A DNA stretch of 64,000 bases from Rotaria socialis. Its lineage: Eukaryota; Rotifera; Eurotatoria; Philodinida; Philodinidae. The DNA lies in NCBI GenBank assembly GCA_905331475.1, contig CAJNYU010001248.1, positions 1 to 64,000 on the forward strand, in the 5' to 3' direction. Below are positions 38,801 to 52,457 of this stretch, one piece after another. A model generated the notes under the pieces. That model was given only the letters and a program-made list of their open reading frames with translations. It was not told where the DNA came from and did no database searches. Made by a program: the position numbers and the translations under genes. Within the stretch, counting starts at the first letter, position 1; every line of letters starts with the position of its first letter.

Positions 38801-39730
38801 CTCCTTTAGGGAAAACCTAAGAATCAGTTTAATAGAGTTCTATAGAAAAAGGAAGCTTCATTTGCTCATTATAACCTCACTATCGAGACCTTCGAATACG
38901 CACTCGAAAAGCATTCATCATTCGCTCTCGTAAATCAAGCTCGTTTATTATGTAACAGCGTTAAAAAAAAACTCATATCGCTTATACTTTTGGAGGTTAT
39001 AAATTTTAACTACTCCTTTTTCTTATCTTAATTCCATTCTTTACTAATCATACGTCTTTTTATTTTGTTTCAAAGTCATGCAACATACTTACTCATATTA
39101 CAAAACAACAAAAACCACCTGAAGCCATTTAACTGCTTCAAGCTGCACAGTTACAGCCTTCATCTTGAAAATTGATTTTTTTCCTCTTTTGGTGAAATAA
39201 TATTTCGTTCATGAAATAGGGTTTCACGGAATGAAGGAACGAATTTCTTTCGCAAACGCCCTAGCACACGTCTTAACACTAAGGATCAGTCTATTTACGC
39301 AATCTCAAGTGTCACTTGCTTTTATATAAATAGAAAACTGAATGAACCTATTCATTTAAATCAAACTAAAACTGAACAGTTCATTGAATATTTCAATGAT
39401 AGTTTACACACAACCGTGCTTACCTGTGAGCATATGTATAAGTTGTCGGTGGGAGTCCACTGTCAAAAAAAAAGACAAACTTTACCAAAGAGAAAATTTC
39501 CAAAAAGAAAGAAATACATACTCTGTAGGTGATCTTGTATTTTCAAGTATATCATAAACACTTCGACTTCCAGTAGTTGATCCTACTCGTCGTTTGGTCA
39601 TTGTATCTGTTCGTACTTCAGTTTCAATAAACATGGCTCGACGAGATGATGTTGTTACTGAAGAACTCGAGCCCGATGCTGTTGGTCTACTTGTATCAAT
39701 AAGATCATCATCAATAATAATATCTGTCAT
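35823..39730 (-). CDS. SUN: SUN-domain inner nuclear membrane protein
   Basis: Nine exons (39522-39730, 39424-39459, 37798-38435, 37255-37685, 37126-37198, 36952-37070, 36726-36893, 36021-36116, 35823-35963) sum to 1911 nt, or 636 residues. The nucleoplasmic N-terminus is S/T/R-rich. A hydrophobic segment (LFSLPWWLLIPLLFLLGIYF, around residue 290) crosses the inner nuclear membrane. It is followed by a lumenal region with coiled-coil potential (KENAKENFDASVQKVNDLIEEF). The C-terminal SUN domain reads ADYALEANGGKIVDTRC, FLGIPIVHMSKQPDIMIK, GRMPGQCFPFKGDQGSVIIKL, EFVLEHLPKSIS, EGTVLGRYYYD and SSNWGNPNYTCVYRFRVHG. SUN domains bind KASH peptides to build LINC complexes linking nucleus and cytoskeleton. 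Intron 2 is nearly 1 kb; the others are short. Cysteines in TRC and CVYRF could be those that stabilise the SUN fold. Confidence 0.94.
36659..36682. repeat. AT dinucleotide microsatellite
   Basis: A run of about eleven AT units lies in an intron of the SUN gene. Confidence 0.9.
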
Positions 39731-39995
39731 AGTTGATGTTGTTTTTCCTCTTTAGTCTATTTAATAAAGAACAGATCTGAAATGAAGAATAAGTAGAAGA
39801 ATAAGAAAAAAAAATATATGTATATCTCGATGCATTCTGTGTTTAACGTGACCTATGTATGAAACAAAGTCAGTCACTACTATGAACAAAGTTCGACCGA
39901 CTCGATCATGACGATAGATTGAAAGCTGACGGAAAAGAACGAAAGAAAAAAAAAAGGAAAGCAAATTCTCTTCCTCGCTCTCTCTCTCTCTCTCG

Positions 39996-41344
39996 TTAAC
40001 TAGGAAAAGAAGACATAAAACGATCATTTAGAATATCAAGCGTAGTTAATATAATTCGTGGTATTGATGAAAAATATTTTAACCATATATCAATACATTC
40101 TTTTTGCATTTGAATACGTTGTTGTTTACCGATCTTTTTCAAATAATATGGTAATAGACTTAACGGTGAATTGGAATAGATGATGATTGATTGTGACCAA
40201 TTGATTATTTCGCTAAATGGCAGGATTACTGGTTCATTGTCGCTTGTTGTTATCACAGGTATACAACCGTATTGTAATACTTCAAGAAAACGATACGAAT
40301 ATAAACGACGTCCACTTGGTACAAGACAAAAATAAGATTGACGAAGAAGTTCAGTATATTCGTTTTGATCATAGGAACTTGTATTATCAGTATATTTGAT
40401 GATAATATCATGATTATTATTTAGATGACGAAAAAATGTACGATGATGTTGAACATCTTCATAGCTTTTACCTTTAAATGAAAGTAGAATTGTTCGGGTA
40501 GACGAAAATTTATTTGTGAAATTCGATGGATAATCAGAATGAAACAATGGAAATGTTATGTGTGATAAACAATTATAGTTAGCAGTAGTAAAACTAGTTG
40601 ATGCAAGAATATGATGAGATGGTAATGTGAAATCTAGGGTACGTCGATACAATGGCCATGTTCCTATAAGAGAATGGTGTAATTAATTTTCTGGTTCTTA
40701 TTGAAAATGATTTCCTCATTACAGTCTATGCAAATTGAAGGGAAAAAAAATAAACTACCTGTGTAATGATTGAATATCAAATGAATTTTATTCGAATCGG
40801 ACCATTCATGAAAAAAATTCAAACGCTGTTCAATAAAATATGTATAATAACCATTCTTCGATCGACGATCTCGATCGATCGTATCAACAGGTGCTATGTG
40901 TATACAAGCTGCCGTTGAATCATTAGTATAATACGATGAATTTCGAATTGTATTGAGTATAGCTGTAAAAACAGGCGAACGTACATATGATACATTCGGA
41001 TATTGACTATTTTGATCAATATGTATAGAAAATTGTGTAATATTATTTGGGCATTTTAATTTTTTTGTACAATTTAAAATTGCACTGAGATTATCATCGG
41101 AAGATAATGAAAGAAATCGTTCTATATCAGATGACTCAGAAATGAGTTGAAAAATAAGTGTAAATTGTACAAAACATAGAACAAAACATATAACAATAAG
41201 AAAAGTTACCCGTTGAGAGAGATGAGAAAGTATTGAAAATGATTTTATCATTGTGCAATAACTCTTCACTCTAACAGATGTTACTAATATTTGTCGATTA
41301 ACCACAGAAAATGACAGACAAAGTAAATGCCAACCAATTCTCAC
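39996..41344 (-). CDS. Exostosin-family glycosyltransferase (GT47)
   Basis: Two exons (40759-41344 and 39996-40663) total 1254 nt, or 417 residues. A second ATG at 41251 would give 386 residues and begins directly before the signal anchor. The hydrophobic segment RVTFLIVICFVLCFVQFTLIF fits a type II Golgi membrane protein with a lumenal catalytic part. Exostosin-family signatures are NKIHLIFNHYTG and ILLSFKGKSYED, then LLRQSYFCLVPSGRRLYSYRFLEVLQYGCIPVI, the C-terminal nucleotide-sugar-binding block. Several NxS/T sites lie in the stem. GT47 enzymes transfer sugars such as GlcNAc or glucuronic acid onto glycans. This protein has only the single exostosin domain, not the second GT64 domain of EXT1/EXT2, so it is not a full EXT orthologue. 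The acceptor is unknown. Confidence 0.87.
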
Positions 41345-41684
41345 TTTGAGGTTTGTCCTCTAGCGTCTGAATGCATTTATGCGAAGTTAGCGGTTACTGA
41401 CAACTAGCGACCTCACTAAATCAGACAAATAAAACAGAAATCAAGTTTTTTGGAATTTATTATTAAGAATCAATGGCGAAAAATAAAAAAAAACAGAGAA
41501 AATGTTAATTATAAGTTATATCTGATCCGCTGGGAGCAATTAATTTTTTTTGAAGTATACAGACTTTGTACTTTGTTTTTGTATCAGAACGTTGAGTCAT
41601 TCATATGTGACATAAATCTTAAGCATATATCAATTATGCAAAGAGGATCGTCTGAAAAAACGTGAAATTTTTTCTTGCATCATA

Positions 41685-44600
41685 ATGCAATCGAATGCAC
41701 AAGGTCGTCGGCTGGTAAGTAGAAACCTAATGTAGATCATTGAAGTATGCTGTTTTGGAATATATATTTAAATTAAAAGAATTATTTCATTTATTTGGAT
41801 TGGTGAGAAATAGACCACTTATAAAAAGAATGAGAAACTGATTGGAAAATATTCAATATTTAAATCCATAATCCACTGTAGAATTATCTATTTATTGGTA
41901 TTAAATGCATTAATCCAGAAAGAAAAGTGATGATATTATTGCTAAATCAGAATATCGACTATGTTCATCCTATGAAATAGTTTTAATTGAACATTCTTAA
42001 AGTAATGTCAAGGTTAAATTTGAAGAACGGTCGATGTAACTTGAATAATTCAGGTGCAAATAGCTGCCAATAATCATGCAAGAAAAATTGATCGAATAAA
42101 TACGAAATTATGTTTGCTTAATATCGCCACTTGGACGATAGATATTTGTAACGCTTTACTCGAAATAGGACACCGTTTTTATTCATGATTGACTTGCGGA
42201 ATAATTTTGTTGAATTCGAGTCACGGACAAAAGATGTCCGGAATTTTGCTTCTGATTGATGATCATCAACGAATGCTTTTGTCGAGTGATAGAGTCGTTA
42301 TCCACTTTCCTCTTAATTCTTGGACAGACAGACAGACAGACAGACATACATATTCTATTATGAATTGCAATACAAACTGATTAAAGTTTCTATTTAATAG
42401 AAAGATGAATTGATCAGCAGGAGGTCTTTTGTGGCATTCGGCACATCGTATCTCCTAAGGAGGTATTCTATTGTTTGAATTTTAATAGAAAGAAATCTAG
42501 CTTGAGTCAAAAAGTGTGATGATATTATATTAAAATTGATTCTAATGGGAGAATTGGAGTGAGATGAAAACGAGAAAAACTGCTTTTCGTCCTAGAACAC
42601 GCCTACGTCATTTACTGATACCTTGAAAATAGAATCATTACACATAAAAACCAATGCAGCTTAAATCGGGTTTCTGAGTGAGCTAAAGGAGCTATTGCTT
42701 CATAACTTATCTATAATCTATTGAACACTTTCTTGTCGATAATCTCGCAAGATAATAATCACATAGTCGATTTCTGTGCTTATTCCATGATGCAAAATTT
42801 TAATTACTAAGATATTACTAAAGTAGTCTAGATGAGTCTGAAATCCTTTGGCGAGGGTTGTATTTTCTCTAGTTCAGTGACTAAACGTGACTGTAATCAA
42901 ACACAAACTGGAAGATTAACAAGATAATTAATTTTGAATTTTTTGTTTTTAGCGTAAGCGTGTCAAGAAGCATTACGTAGACGATGATGATGATGATTTC
43001 TTTGAAGAAGTTTTTGAAAGACCTCAAAGATGGCAGATTGCAGATAAATTAAGCGCTCCAGATAATTATCAAGGCAAATTTGTCGAAGAACTCACAGCTA
43101 ATGGTTTGTATTTGTTCACAATTTTACTGTAGATATTTATAGATGGAATCCGTTTTCAATTAGACCGATGCTTTAGAAAGTTGTATTCAAAATTTTGTAC
43201 TTGCTAATAAGCTCTGTTGACTTGAGGATTTCAAAAGAGTTTCTAAAAATTAGAATTTTTTCGATAACTTGGAAACGACGTTTAAATAAGTTGCATAATA
43301 GAAATATATCGGATCAGAAGTAAGTACGTTTCCCTTCCTTTAAATCCTACGAGTGCATCGTATACGAGAACCATTCATAGTAGCAGCTGTAGTTGAAATC
43401 ACATTTTCGCATTGCAATCCTTCCAGTAGGACACATTCTTCTCAGACGTATGGACATGTACGAGATCTTATCTCATGTACTTTTCGGTAGGTAAGGCTTC
43501 CTCCAGTCCGCTATTCTTTTGCATGTAGAAAAGCAATATACCGTAAACAATATTCAGACAAATCTTTTTTTCTATGAACTTAGAATTCAATTTATCCTAT
43601 GTTCAACGTACCGGTTTTCCGAATCCGATTGTGATAAAACAGCATCGTGGATTAGGTCTTCGTGTGCCAACATCAAAGTTTACCGTTCACGATGTTCGTA
43701 CATGTGTCGGTTCTCAACGTCTTATCGACGTTGTTCATGTTGATACTCAACAATCATCTCAAATGACAATGAAATCTTGGACAGATTATTATGATCAACC
43801 ATCAGAAAAGCGTACTCAATTATTAAATGTTATTTCACTTGAATTTAGTCATACAAAACTTGAACAATATGTTGAATCACCGTCTATTGTAAATTAGAGT
43901 TGAATTTTCAGTTTTTTTCTCAATGATTTATTTCTTTAGGTGCGCGAAATAGATTGGGTATCAAATGCTTGGCCTCACGATTGGCAAGAGATTCAAGCTG
44001 AATATCAACATAATCTCAAGCAAGCACATATGTATTATCCAAAAACTCGAAAGTAAAATAAAAATCGATTTTGAAAAAAAAGGAGCTGAAATTCAATATT
44101 TATTTTTCAGATATGCTCTCATGTCAGTTGCGAAATGTTTTACTGACTTTCATATTGATATGGGTAATAATGAGGGGAGGGGGGGGGGTTGACTGAAATA
44201 AATAAATCAACTTTAATTATTTGTTCTGTTAAGGCGGATCTTCGGTTTGGTATCATTTACTTAAAGGAAAGAAAGTCTTCTGGTTAATTCCACCAACTGA
44301 ATCTTATTTACGTTTATATGAAGAGTGGATTTTATCTCGACAACAAAATGAATGTTTTTTTGCTGATTTATGTGCTTCAAAAGATTGCCAAATGATTGTT
44401 CTCGAACCTGATTGGACATTTTTTTTGCCCTCAGGTTGGATTCATGCTGTATATACAATGGAAGATTCTCTTGTTTTCGGTGGAAATTTCTTAAATTCTT
44501 TTAAGATTCCAATGCAAATACAAGTTTGGATGATTGAAAGAAAAGCTCGAATACCCGATCGATTTCGATATCCGTATTTTATTGAAACTATGTGGTATGT

Positions 44601-47600
44601 CATTGAACGTTATGTACAGTGTCTAACTGGTATGACATATATTTTGGATGATTGGTAAGCATTCGCTGAAGTTATTTAATAGGAAAAAAATAAGCATATT
44701 GAATTTGTAAGATCGACGATGATGTAGTAAAAATTTTCAGCGATCGAATAAATCTTGTTTCGAAAAACTCGAACTGCGACGATTCTTCTGTATGTGCGGT
44801 ACTACTGGTTGAAATTCCAGTAAAATGCTTACAACACTGATCAGAAGACCCACGGAGATTTTTCATGCGTCACCGGACTCTACCTTATGAAAAAAGCTCG
44901 AACTCAAAAGCTGTTGGACATTTGAAAACGTTTCCTCTTGAGAATAGCGGCGCTTTTGTAATATGAGTGTCGAAAGGTAGGAATTTTCACCATTTCCTGT
45001 GACTCACATTGTTTATTTAACAGAAATGACGTTTGGTTATAATATATGAGCGACTTCCTTATTGCATCCATGGAGAATAGAGTGACAGCAAAGCGAAGAA
45101 ATGTGTCCCAAGATAGATAGAATAAAACGATGTCTCTGTGATTAGCATCAACAACTACATTGTGTTTCACATTCTAATTCAACAGGAATTGTGCTAACAG
45201 ATTTTTCATTGGGGACAGTATCAGTTATAGTCATGTTAAACTTGTTTCGAACGGCGTATTTCTCATGAGTCATAGACTTCAAATAGATATGAACAGGTGC
45301 GAGCCTTTTTTCGAGAACTACCTTCAGCTATCAGAATTTTTCTTCATTCTCACACTAGAAAGTGCTTTGTGTTTTTCATCGAAACTTCGCTCTCCCATGA
45401 CTGTTGAGTTTTCTTAAAGCTGTTCTTTCAAGAGAAATTTCAGTTAAATTTTATTAAGAAAAAGAACAGCTCGTATCATGCGCGCATCCTCATATGAACA
45501 ATTCAACAGAACTGAATAATAAATTCATCGTAACATCTAGACAATCTGCCATTCTCAGTCATATCACTTTGTTTTTAAACTACAATTGACTTTATTGTTT
45601 TTGTTGAAAACGAAAATCAGCACGATATCTGAAAAGAGAAAATATAATAATGGAAGATTTGTACCTCGATCTTGAATTGCGCTAAATTTTAACTATTTTT
45701 AGGATATGAAATATTTCAAAAAAAACATCGTCTGTTGACTCGAGTCATTACGTCAGAAACGTTTTTTTCTAATATTTTGAGTTTATTTTATATGAAGACA
45801 ATTAATAATTGTTAAAAGATTTTATTAATACAAGGATAATTGCCTTGGTCGATGAAATAATCCAGAGGCAAATATTTTCATAAGAACATGTGTTAAAAGA
45901 ACTGTTGACATTATCAAATGATTTTCTCTTTTTTTCTATAATCAAAAATAATTGTTCTTTCAGTTTGGAATATACACAGAAGCAACAAGAAATAGATGGA
46001 ACAAATCCAGCAACGCCAATCGATTCTTCAGGTAAGAATACAACTTGAACAAGAAATTTCAAGGACAACTACGAAGTTGAATTTTTTGTTCTCTTGACGT
46101 AGGATTGTTTTATGCTTTTTACTTTTTGCTAAAGTTTGTTTGTTTCATTGACTTTATTAAGTAATATTAGCCATAGATAAAATCATCCAATAATATTAAT
46201 AGCATCAATTACCTCCGACTCTCTTATATGCATTTTAGTTGGCCGTTTTTCTTTTTTCCCCTTCTTCTCTGTTTATTCCTATGCACACATACGTTAAAAA
46301 GATGATAATGATGTTGTTAGCAAGCCTTTTAATGTTGTATCGATTATTGATGTAGAACAGATTTTTTTTTTTTGATTTAGTCATAGGATGAGTGGGCGCA
46401 AACGAGAATTACTTATGCCAAGTACTTGATCGTTCGATCGCCGTCATCAACACTTTGATCTGTCTTGTATATATACATATATAAACTTATGAAAATGTTG
46501 CTTAATCGTTAAAAAAAATCAAACATGTTAATTCTTTGAAGACTGCAATCCGAGATAATCAAATTAGTAGTATTTTGTTCTATAGTAAATTAGGCGAAAG
46601 TTTATTTTTAACTTAGTTCAAACAAAAAGAACTAAGAAGAATATATATATATATATATATATATTTGCTTTCTTTTCTTTTCCTTTTAACGAACTCAACT
46701 GTATATTGTGAATACAAAAGTTAATCGGAAAGTATTGTTGTTCTGATTGACGAGAAAAAAGGAGAAGAAGAAAAGTTTTGACCCAAATTAGCATTGCTTT
46801 GATTTCTACAACATTTCCTTTGCTAATTTTTCCGGTATTTAATCTTTTTTAGAAAATGCATAGAAGCGAAAAAGTAAATATGAATAATAATCATAATCGA
46901 AAACAGATTTTCAACTAAATTTTATGCAAAAATTAGAGATAGGCTATATATATAAGTGAATTACAAATGAAATTGTCTTTTTGCATAATCAATGGATATA
47001 TATGGAAATAGCAAAAAAAAAGAAACTGAATTTTCTCTTGAACTACGCTCTCTTATTCATCATCGGTTGTCGTTCATCGATTTCGTCAAGTGTAAGAGAG
47101 CGTACATCTTTTCTTGTCAAGCATGCTTCTTTTCTCCATGATGTCAATTATTGATTTTAAATGTCTTCCTCTTCGAATTATTCCGGAACGGATCTGCTCT
47201 TCTTCCTTTTTTATATATTCATATGTGTGTAATTCAGCAAGCGTTTGTCTTACGATAACAAACATAGAAGTATCCATGTCATTTGTCTATATGTCTATGC
47301 TGTTTTCGCTACAAAACTAAATAGATATATATATATACACGATCCTAAATGGTTAGACTATTTTGTTAAGATTCTTGGTAGAAGAAGAAAAATACTTGTT
47401 ATAATATCATGTCTATTGGGTAAATAGTCCTGCAGCTATGTCGTTGTTTCAAATAGAGAGAGAGAGAGAGAGAGAGTTATTTCTGATCATGATCGTTCTT
47501 GGATAAGAGACGATGAAAACTCTAGAGGTAATGTTTGGTATTTTACATTGAGGAGCATGCAATTATTTAAGATAATCTGATAATAGTCTCGCTGGGTGTA

Positions 47601-50600
47601 GAACGATGAAGAAGAGAATAAGATGGTGATCATAATGATTTTTTTCCTTTTACTGTTTCCTGCATACACGAGTGCGCTTTTGCACTGTCTCAGGAGACAA
47701 ATGAATAGTAAGCAAAGACGTGTTGTCGTCAGCATCTACCATCTTCACTAGGATGTTGAATGATTTGCTATGTTGATAATCACACCATTGCCATCGCCAA
47801 CTTTCTCCAGAGTGAAAAAACAGATACATAGATGTATGTATGCCTATGTAAGACCATTGTTTGTGCGCAATGTGTGTATCCGATCGAATAAGTCAGATTT
47901 GGTAAGAAGCTTTTCAAGGATTTTTCTTCTTTCTATTCTTTATATTGACTAAATAAAATAAAAAAATGTATCGATTAACTTTGTGAATAATTGTCATTCA
48001 GTTGTATGAGGAGAAGAAAGAAACAAAAGAAGAGAATTTCTTTTTCTTTTATATACCGTCCATTCAACCGAAAATAATCGTCATCGAAATGCGACACTTA
48101 TTTTCTTCATTCACTTTGAGAATTTTCTTTCTTTTCCTTCTTTTTTTTTGTATTTTAATTCTTATTTAGAAATCTTCTTTTAGAATTTAATGCATTTACC
48201 TTGAAAAGTAGAATATGTAAAATATGTCCCTGTTAGCAAAGTTTAATCATTATCATGTGCTCTTATTATTATTATTTGATGTTGTCATGTAGATCTGCGA
48301 GAAACCGCTTCTTTCCTTTTTCATCTCTCATCCTATATTCATTTTATTGTTCAAACACAAATACTTTGTCGTTATGATTTGTCTGGTTTATCTTATATTG
48401 ACAATCTCAAGTATTGCTAAAAAGAAAAGAAAGCACAAGATAATCAACATAAATGAGAACATAGATTTTTGTTGTTAATTTTTCTTTTATATTTATATGC
48501 GTGTTTGACAAGAAAGGAAATGTTTGTATTTGCTAATTAATAAATGAAATCTTTCTGTTTCTTGGACAACCACGCACATATTTATAGGAAACTTTCACAA
48601 GTAGGCATAGGTTGCACTTGTAAATACATAAGCATAGAAAGGCCATCAATTTTAAATTCCTATTTGAAATGACAGAAGTAGCAGAAGAAGGAAAAAGAAG
48701 AGAATAATTAATGCGTACTACCGCTATTACAACCTGATCATTCGACGTTCTCATTTTCTCTCTCTCTCTATGTTCTCACTCGTCAATCACTTTCTCTCGC
48801 TTGTGCAATCACACACACACACACACACAATCATAATAATATGTTCTCGCTACACAAGGCGCGCTTATGCGTTGTTCTTTGTTCTTTGTTCAAAATTTTC
48901 CTTCCCTCTTTCCCCTATGTTATTGCTGTCTTCTGATCAATTCAAAGAAAAGAGAGAAATAGCAGAAGAAAAGAAATCTGTGTGCAAATTACTCAAATCT
49001 TTTATGAATGAGCGCATAGAGGCGAAAAAGGGAAAAACTAGTTGTTTCTATACACTCTTCGTTTTCTCTTCTTTTTCCCTCTCTCTCTCTCTCTCTTTCT
49101 GTCTCCCTTCTTGTTCATGGCTCCTATTTATTCCAACTTGTATTGGTTGTCTTGAGTTTTAGTTCTCAAAAAAAAAAAAAAAAAGAAAACAAACAATCAA
49201 ATAGTATATTCACACAGGTAGAAATATATTTGTCAATCGAAGCATCTCGTTCTTTTTCTTGTAAAACATCACGTTATGTCTCTCTCTCTCTCTTTTCTTT
49301 AATATGCTCATTTATTACTTGCTACTCTCATTTGTATTTTCGAGAAGTCTATTGTTATTCTGTTCAAATGATGAACAGTAAGAAGGAAGCCGTTTTTGTT
49401 CCATTCTTCTTTCTTTCTTTTTTCATGTCTCTATTACATGGATACAATAATTTTGTCTTTAGATCTGAAACCTTGCCAAACAAGTCGATTGTTGCTAGTG
49501 AATAACAATAATAATAATAATAATAAAGACATTGAACAGCAACATCAACATTTGACTCGATTTGAACTAGACGGTCTACAAACATTATGTTCTCTCTTGC
49601 GCAAATTAAAAGAGAAGTCTGTTCCGGAAGATCTTATTCAACCGCAGCAACTATTGGAAACCATGGAGGTAAATTAAAGCGAATTGAACGATATTTGAAA
49701 TTATAGAAAATGATTCAACTATCAAAATCTCTCATTGATATTGAAAATAATTTTATTTAAAAAATTTCATCAATGAAATACAGAAAAAGAAAAACGAAAG
49801 TATTGCCAATGTCTATATATCTTATCAAAAGACATTTACACAAAAAAAAAGCCATTTGACCTCTCATTCTTTTTGCTTTTCTTTTTTTGAAAAAACCTTG
49901 TATCATAACATAAATATACTCTTAATCTTTAATCTAGCGTCTTCTTATTGATCATGCTTCTGATGATTCTCAATTATCAATAACTGGTCAATCGATAATT
50001 CATTACAACTATAATCACCAATATTCATTCGATACAACTAACAATCAAGTAAGCTAAAAACAACAAAATGACACAGACACTTGTACATAAAGTCGGAGCT
50101 CTAAATAAACTATTACAAAAGTCATATTGATTCAAATATTTTCCTTTTCTTTTTCCTTTTCTTGTTCGCGTCATTTGTGACATAATTTCTACTTGATATA
50201 TTTAAGAACGAAACGGAGACTTTTCAAGGCATCAAACGCAAAAATTCTGACACGAACAATATGCAACAATCATCATATCACCACCTTCATTCATCTCACC
50301 AATACGATGCACTATCAATGCAACAACCAACGACCAATGTTGTTACATTACATCCGTCAACAACTGTTCTATTGAGTGGACCATTAGCTAGTTCAAATTC
50401 ATCAAATTATTATTCTCCCCCTCCACCTCCACCACCACCACCTCATCAACAACAACAACAACAACAACATTATATTAACAATTATAATCAATACACTCCA
50501 ACACGATCACCGACACAACAACATTATCCAGCAGATAAGAATTCAACTGCAAAAGATCGCCATAAACGTGTCCGGTAAGTTTTATTTACAGAATTTTTTG

Positions 50601-51531
50601 GTTTTCGTTGAATTCTTTCTTATTTTCTTTTGTATTAGATGTAAACAATGTGAACCATGTTGTCGCGATGATTGTTCTGAATGTGTACATTGCAAAGATA
50701 TGCCAAAATTTGGTGGTGTCGGAAAAATGAAACAATGCTGTTTGACTAAACAATGTATCGCGCCAATCTTACCTTCAACAGCAACATGTCAAGTTTGTTT
50801 GAAAAAGAAAGGTTCAAGAAAATTATCGCAATTGAAACCCGAAGAAATTCTTTATGAATGTGAACGTTGTATGGAAATTCATCATCTACCATGTTTTCAT
50901 GTCTGTCTCAAGTTATTCAAAATAAAAATAAAAGAATTTTTATTTCTGTTTTAGAGTGCTCATTCGGATGCATCTGCAAGTGAAGGTGTCTTCAGTGATG
51001 ACATACCTGAAACATGGTTGTGTCCAAAGTGTATTACAGCTAATACACCTGAACCTCCTCTATACAAATTACGGCCAATTGTTCGACGAACATTGGTTAC
51101 AACCAATAAGGGAAAAAACGGACTCATCGAATTACCATATTCTGATCCTTCGCAACAGCAACATCATATTTTACAACAACAACAACAACAACAACTGCAG
51201 CAACAGCAACAACAGCAACACCATTATCATATGTATGGAGCCAATATGAATACGAATTTAAATTATACAGATCCGTATGAAATAATGGAAAGCGAAGCAA
51301 AAAAAGTAAGCGAACCTAATTAATAATGATTTTAGAAGTGTTTTCTTTTTTCTTTCGAAATTTAAGCGTCGTCTTTACGCAAGTATGTACACAGCAAATG
51401 GGAATATTGATACACCTGGCATAACAACCCATCCATCGTCAACAATGAATAACAATCTTGTTCCTCTTGATGATATTTCACAATCATTGAATGATTCGGA
51501 TTTATATATACCACAAATGTTTGCTGTTTAA
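41685..51531 (+). CDS. KDM2: KDM2-type JmjC histone demethylase with CXXC and PHD fingers
   Basis: Thirteen exons (41685-41714, 42953-43103, 43584-43888, 43940-44052, 44111-44163, 44234-44654, 45964-46031, 49463-49668, 49938-50048, 50207-50574, 50639-50900, 50955-51305, 51367-51531) sum to 2604 nt, or 867 residues. The start reads MQSNAQGRRLRKRVKKHY. The JmjC domain spans exons 3-6: [54 protein letters not shown] (HxD iron ligands) and PSGWIHAVYT (second His), ending FGGNFLNSFKIPMQ. After an N/Q-rich linker come a CXXC finger (CKQCEPC, CSECVHCKDMPKFGG, KMKQCC) and a PHD finger (CQVCLKK, CERCMEIHHLPCFH, WLCPKC). KDM2 enzymes demethylate H3K36me2/me1 and bind unmethylated CpG through CXXC. The C-terminus is Q/H-rich and stops at PQMFAV without the F-box and leucine-rich repeats of KDM2A/B. 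Exon 7 is the least certain. Confidence 0.92.
46032..49462. other. KDM2 intron 7 (3.4 kb)
   Basis: An unusually long intron for this locus. It contains only simple repeats: (AT)n near 46642-46664, (GA)n near 47456-47476, (CA)n near 48811-48829, a CT tract near 49079-49097 and a poly-A run near 49150-49165. No coding exon or mobile element was recognised. It may hold enhancers or an alternative start, but no sequence evidence shows this. Confidence 0.55.
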
Positions 51532-52457
51532 TATATATATTTTTTTCTTCTTCTCATTCTTTCTCACTCTCTCTTGCTTCTGATAGTTATCATCGATTCC
51601 TCTTTTTGAATTAGGCTACGAGCAGATACCCCGGTGTATGTGCATGAGTATAAAAATTAAGAAAAAAAAAGAGAAAGACAAAGAGAGTCTGTGTATTTAC
51701 TTTTCATTTTTATTTACTATTCATTCATTTGTTTTGTTTTTCTTTTTCGTCAGTCATTTCTGTCTCGTCTCTTTTTTCTCACTCTTCTGTACTTATTACT
51801 GTTCAATTTTTTTTTCAAGATAAAGACAGATGAAGAAACAGCATAAAAAAATTCAAGATGTCGAAATGCATATATAATTTGACATGCAATAGCATTATTC
51901 ATTGACAAAAGATTTTAGCTCTTTTTTTATTTGTTTGATTGACCTTTCATTTAAAATGCATTATTTGAACATTTCCCTTTTTCTTTTTCTGAAGGAGAAA
52001 AAAGAAAAATTTAATCAATGAATGATTAATTATCAAATCTAACCGTGTTGATTCAAAGAAATTTAACAGAAGATGAAAAATAACACTGATTGGCAACTTT
52101 GTTGCAGTAAAACTATATTTGTTTTTGAATATTTCATGCGACATTTATTGACACAGATATAATTGATTTTCTTTTTATATTCTGCTAAGGAGAAGAGGGA
52201 AGAAGGAAAGAAAAGAAAGAAAATCGTTTTTTCATCAATATCAGAAATACTTTTTAAAAACGTTAATGTGCACTCAATTGAGTCTCTTGCTCTTGACAAT
52301 CGATGTTGTCTACATGTTATTTCCATGGATTTCTAACAAAGCAAGTTTCTGAATTTAAACATTTATTTAATCAAATGCAAAATGCCAATCTAGGTTATAT
52401 ATTAAAAAAGATAGTTTTTTTTTGTTCAATAAATCTGTCTAGAATTCATCATGATGT
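51532..52457. other. Spacer between KDM2 and the SYYPQQ-repeat gene
   Basis: Two 3' ends converge here. The sequence is T- and A-rich. A search for F-box or leucine-rich-repeat reading frames downstream of the KDM2 stop found none. Confidence 0.45.

Noticed and set aside
42329-42350. ACAG tetranucleotide run in KDM2 intron 1, first considered as a link to the GGACGG-rich repeat ends
   Set aside because: Only a simple repeat; the flanks do not match repeat copies A-C.
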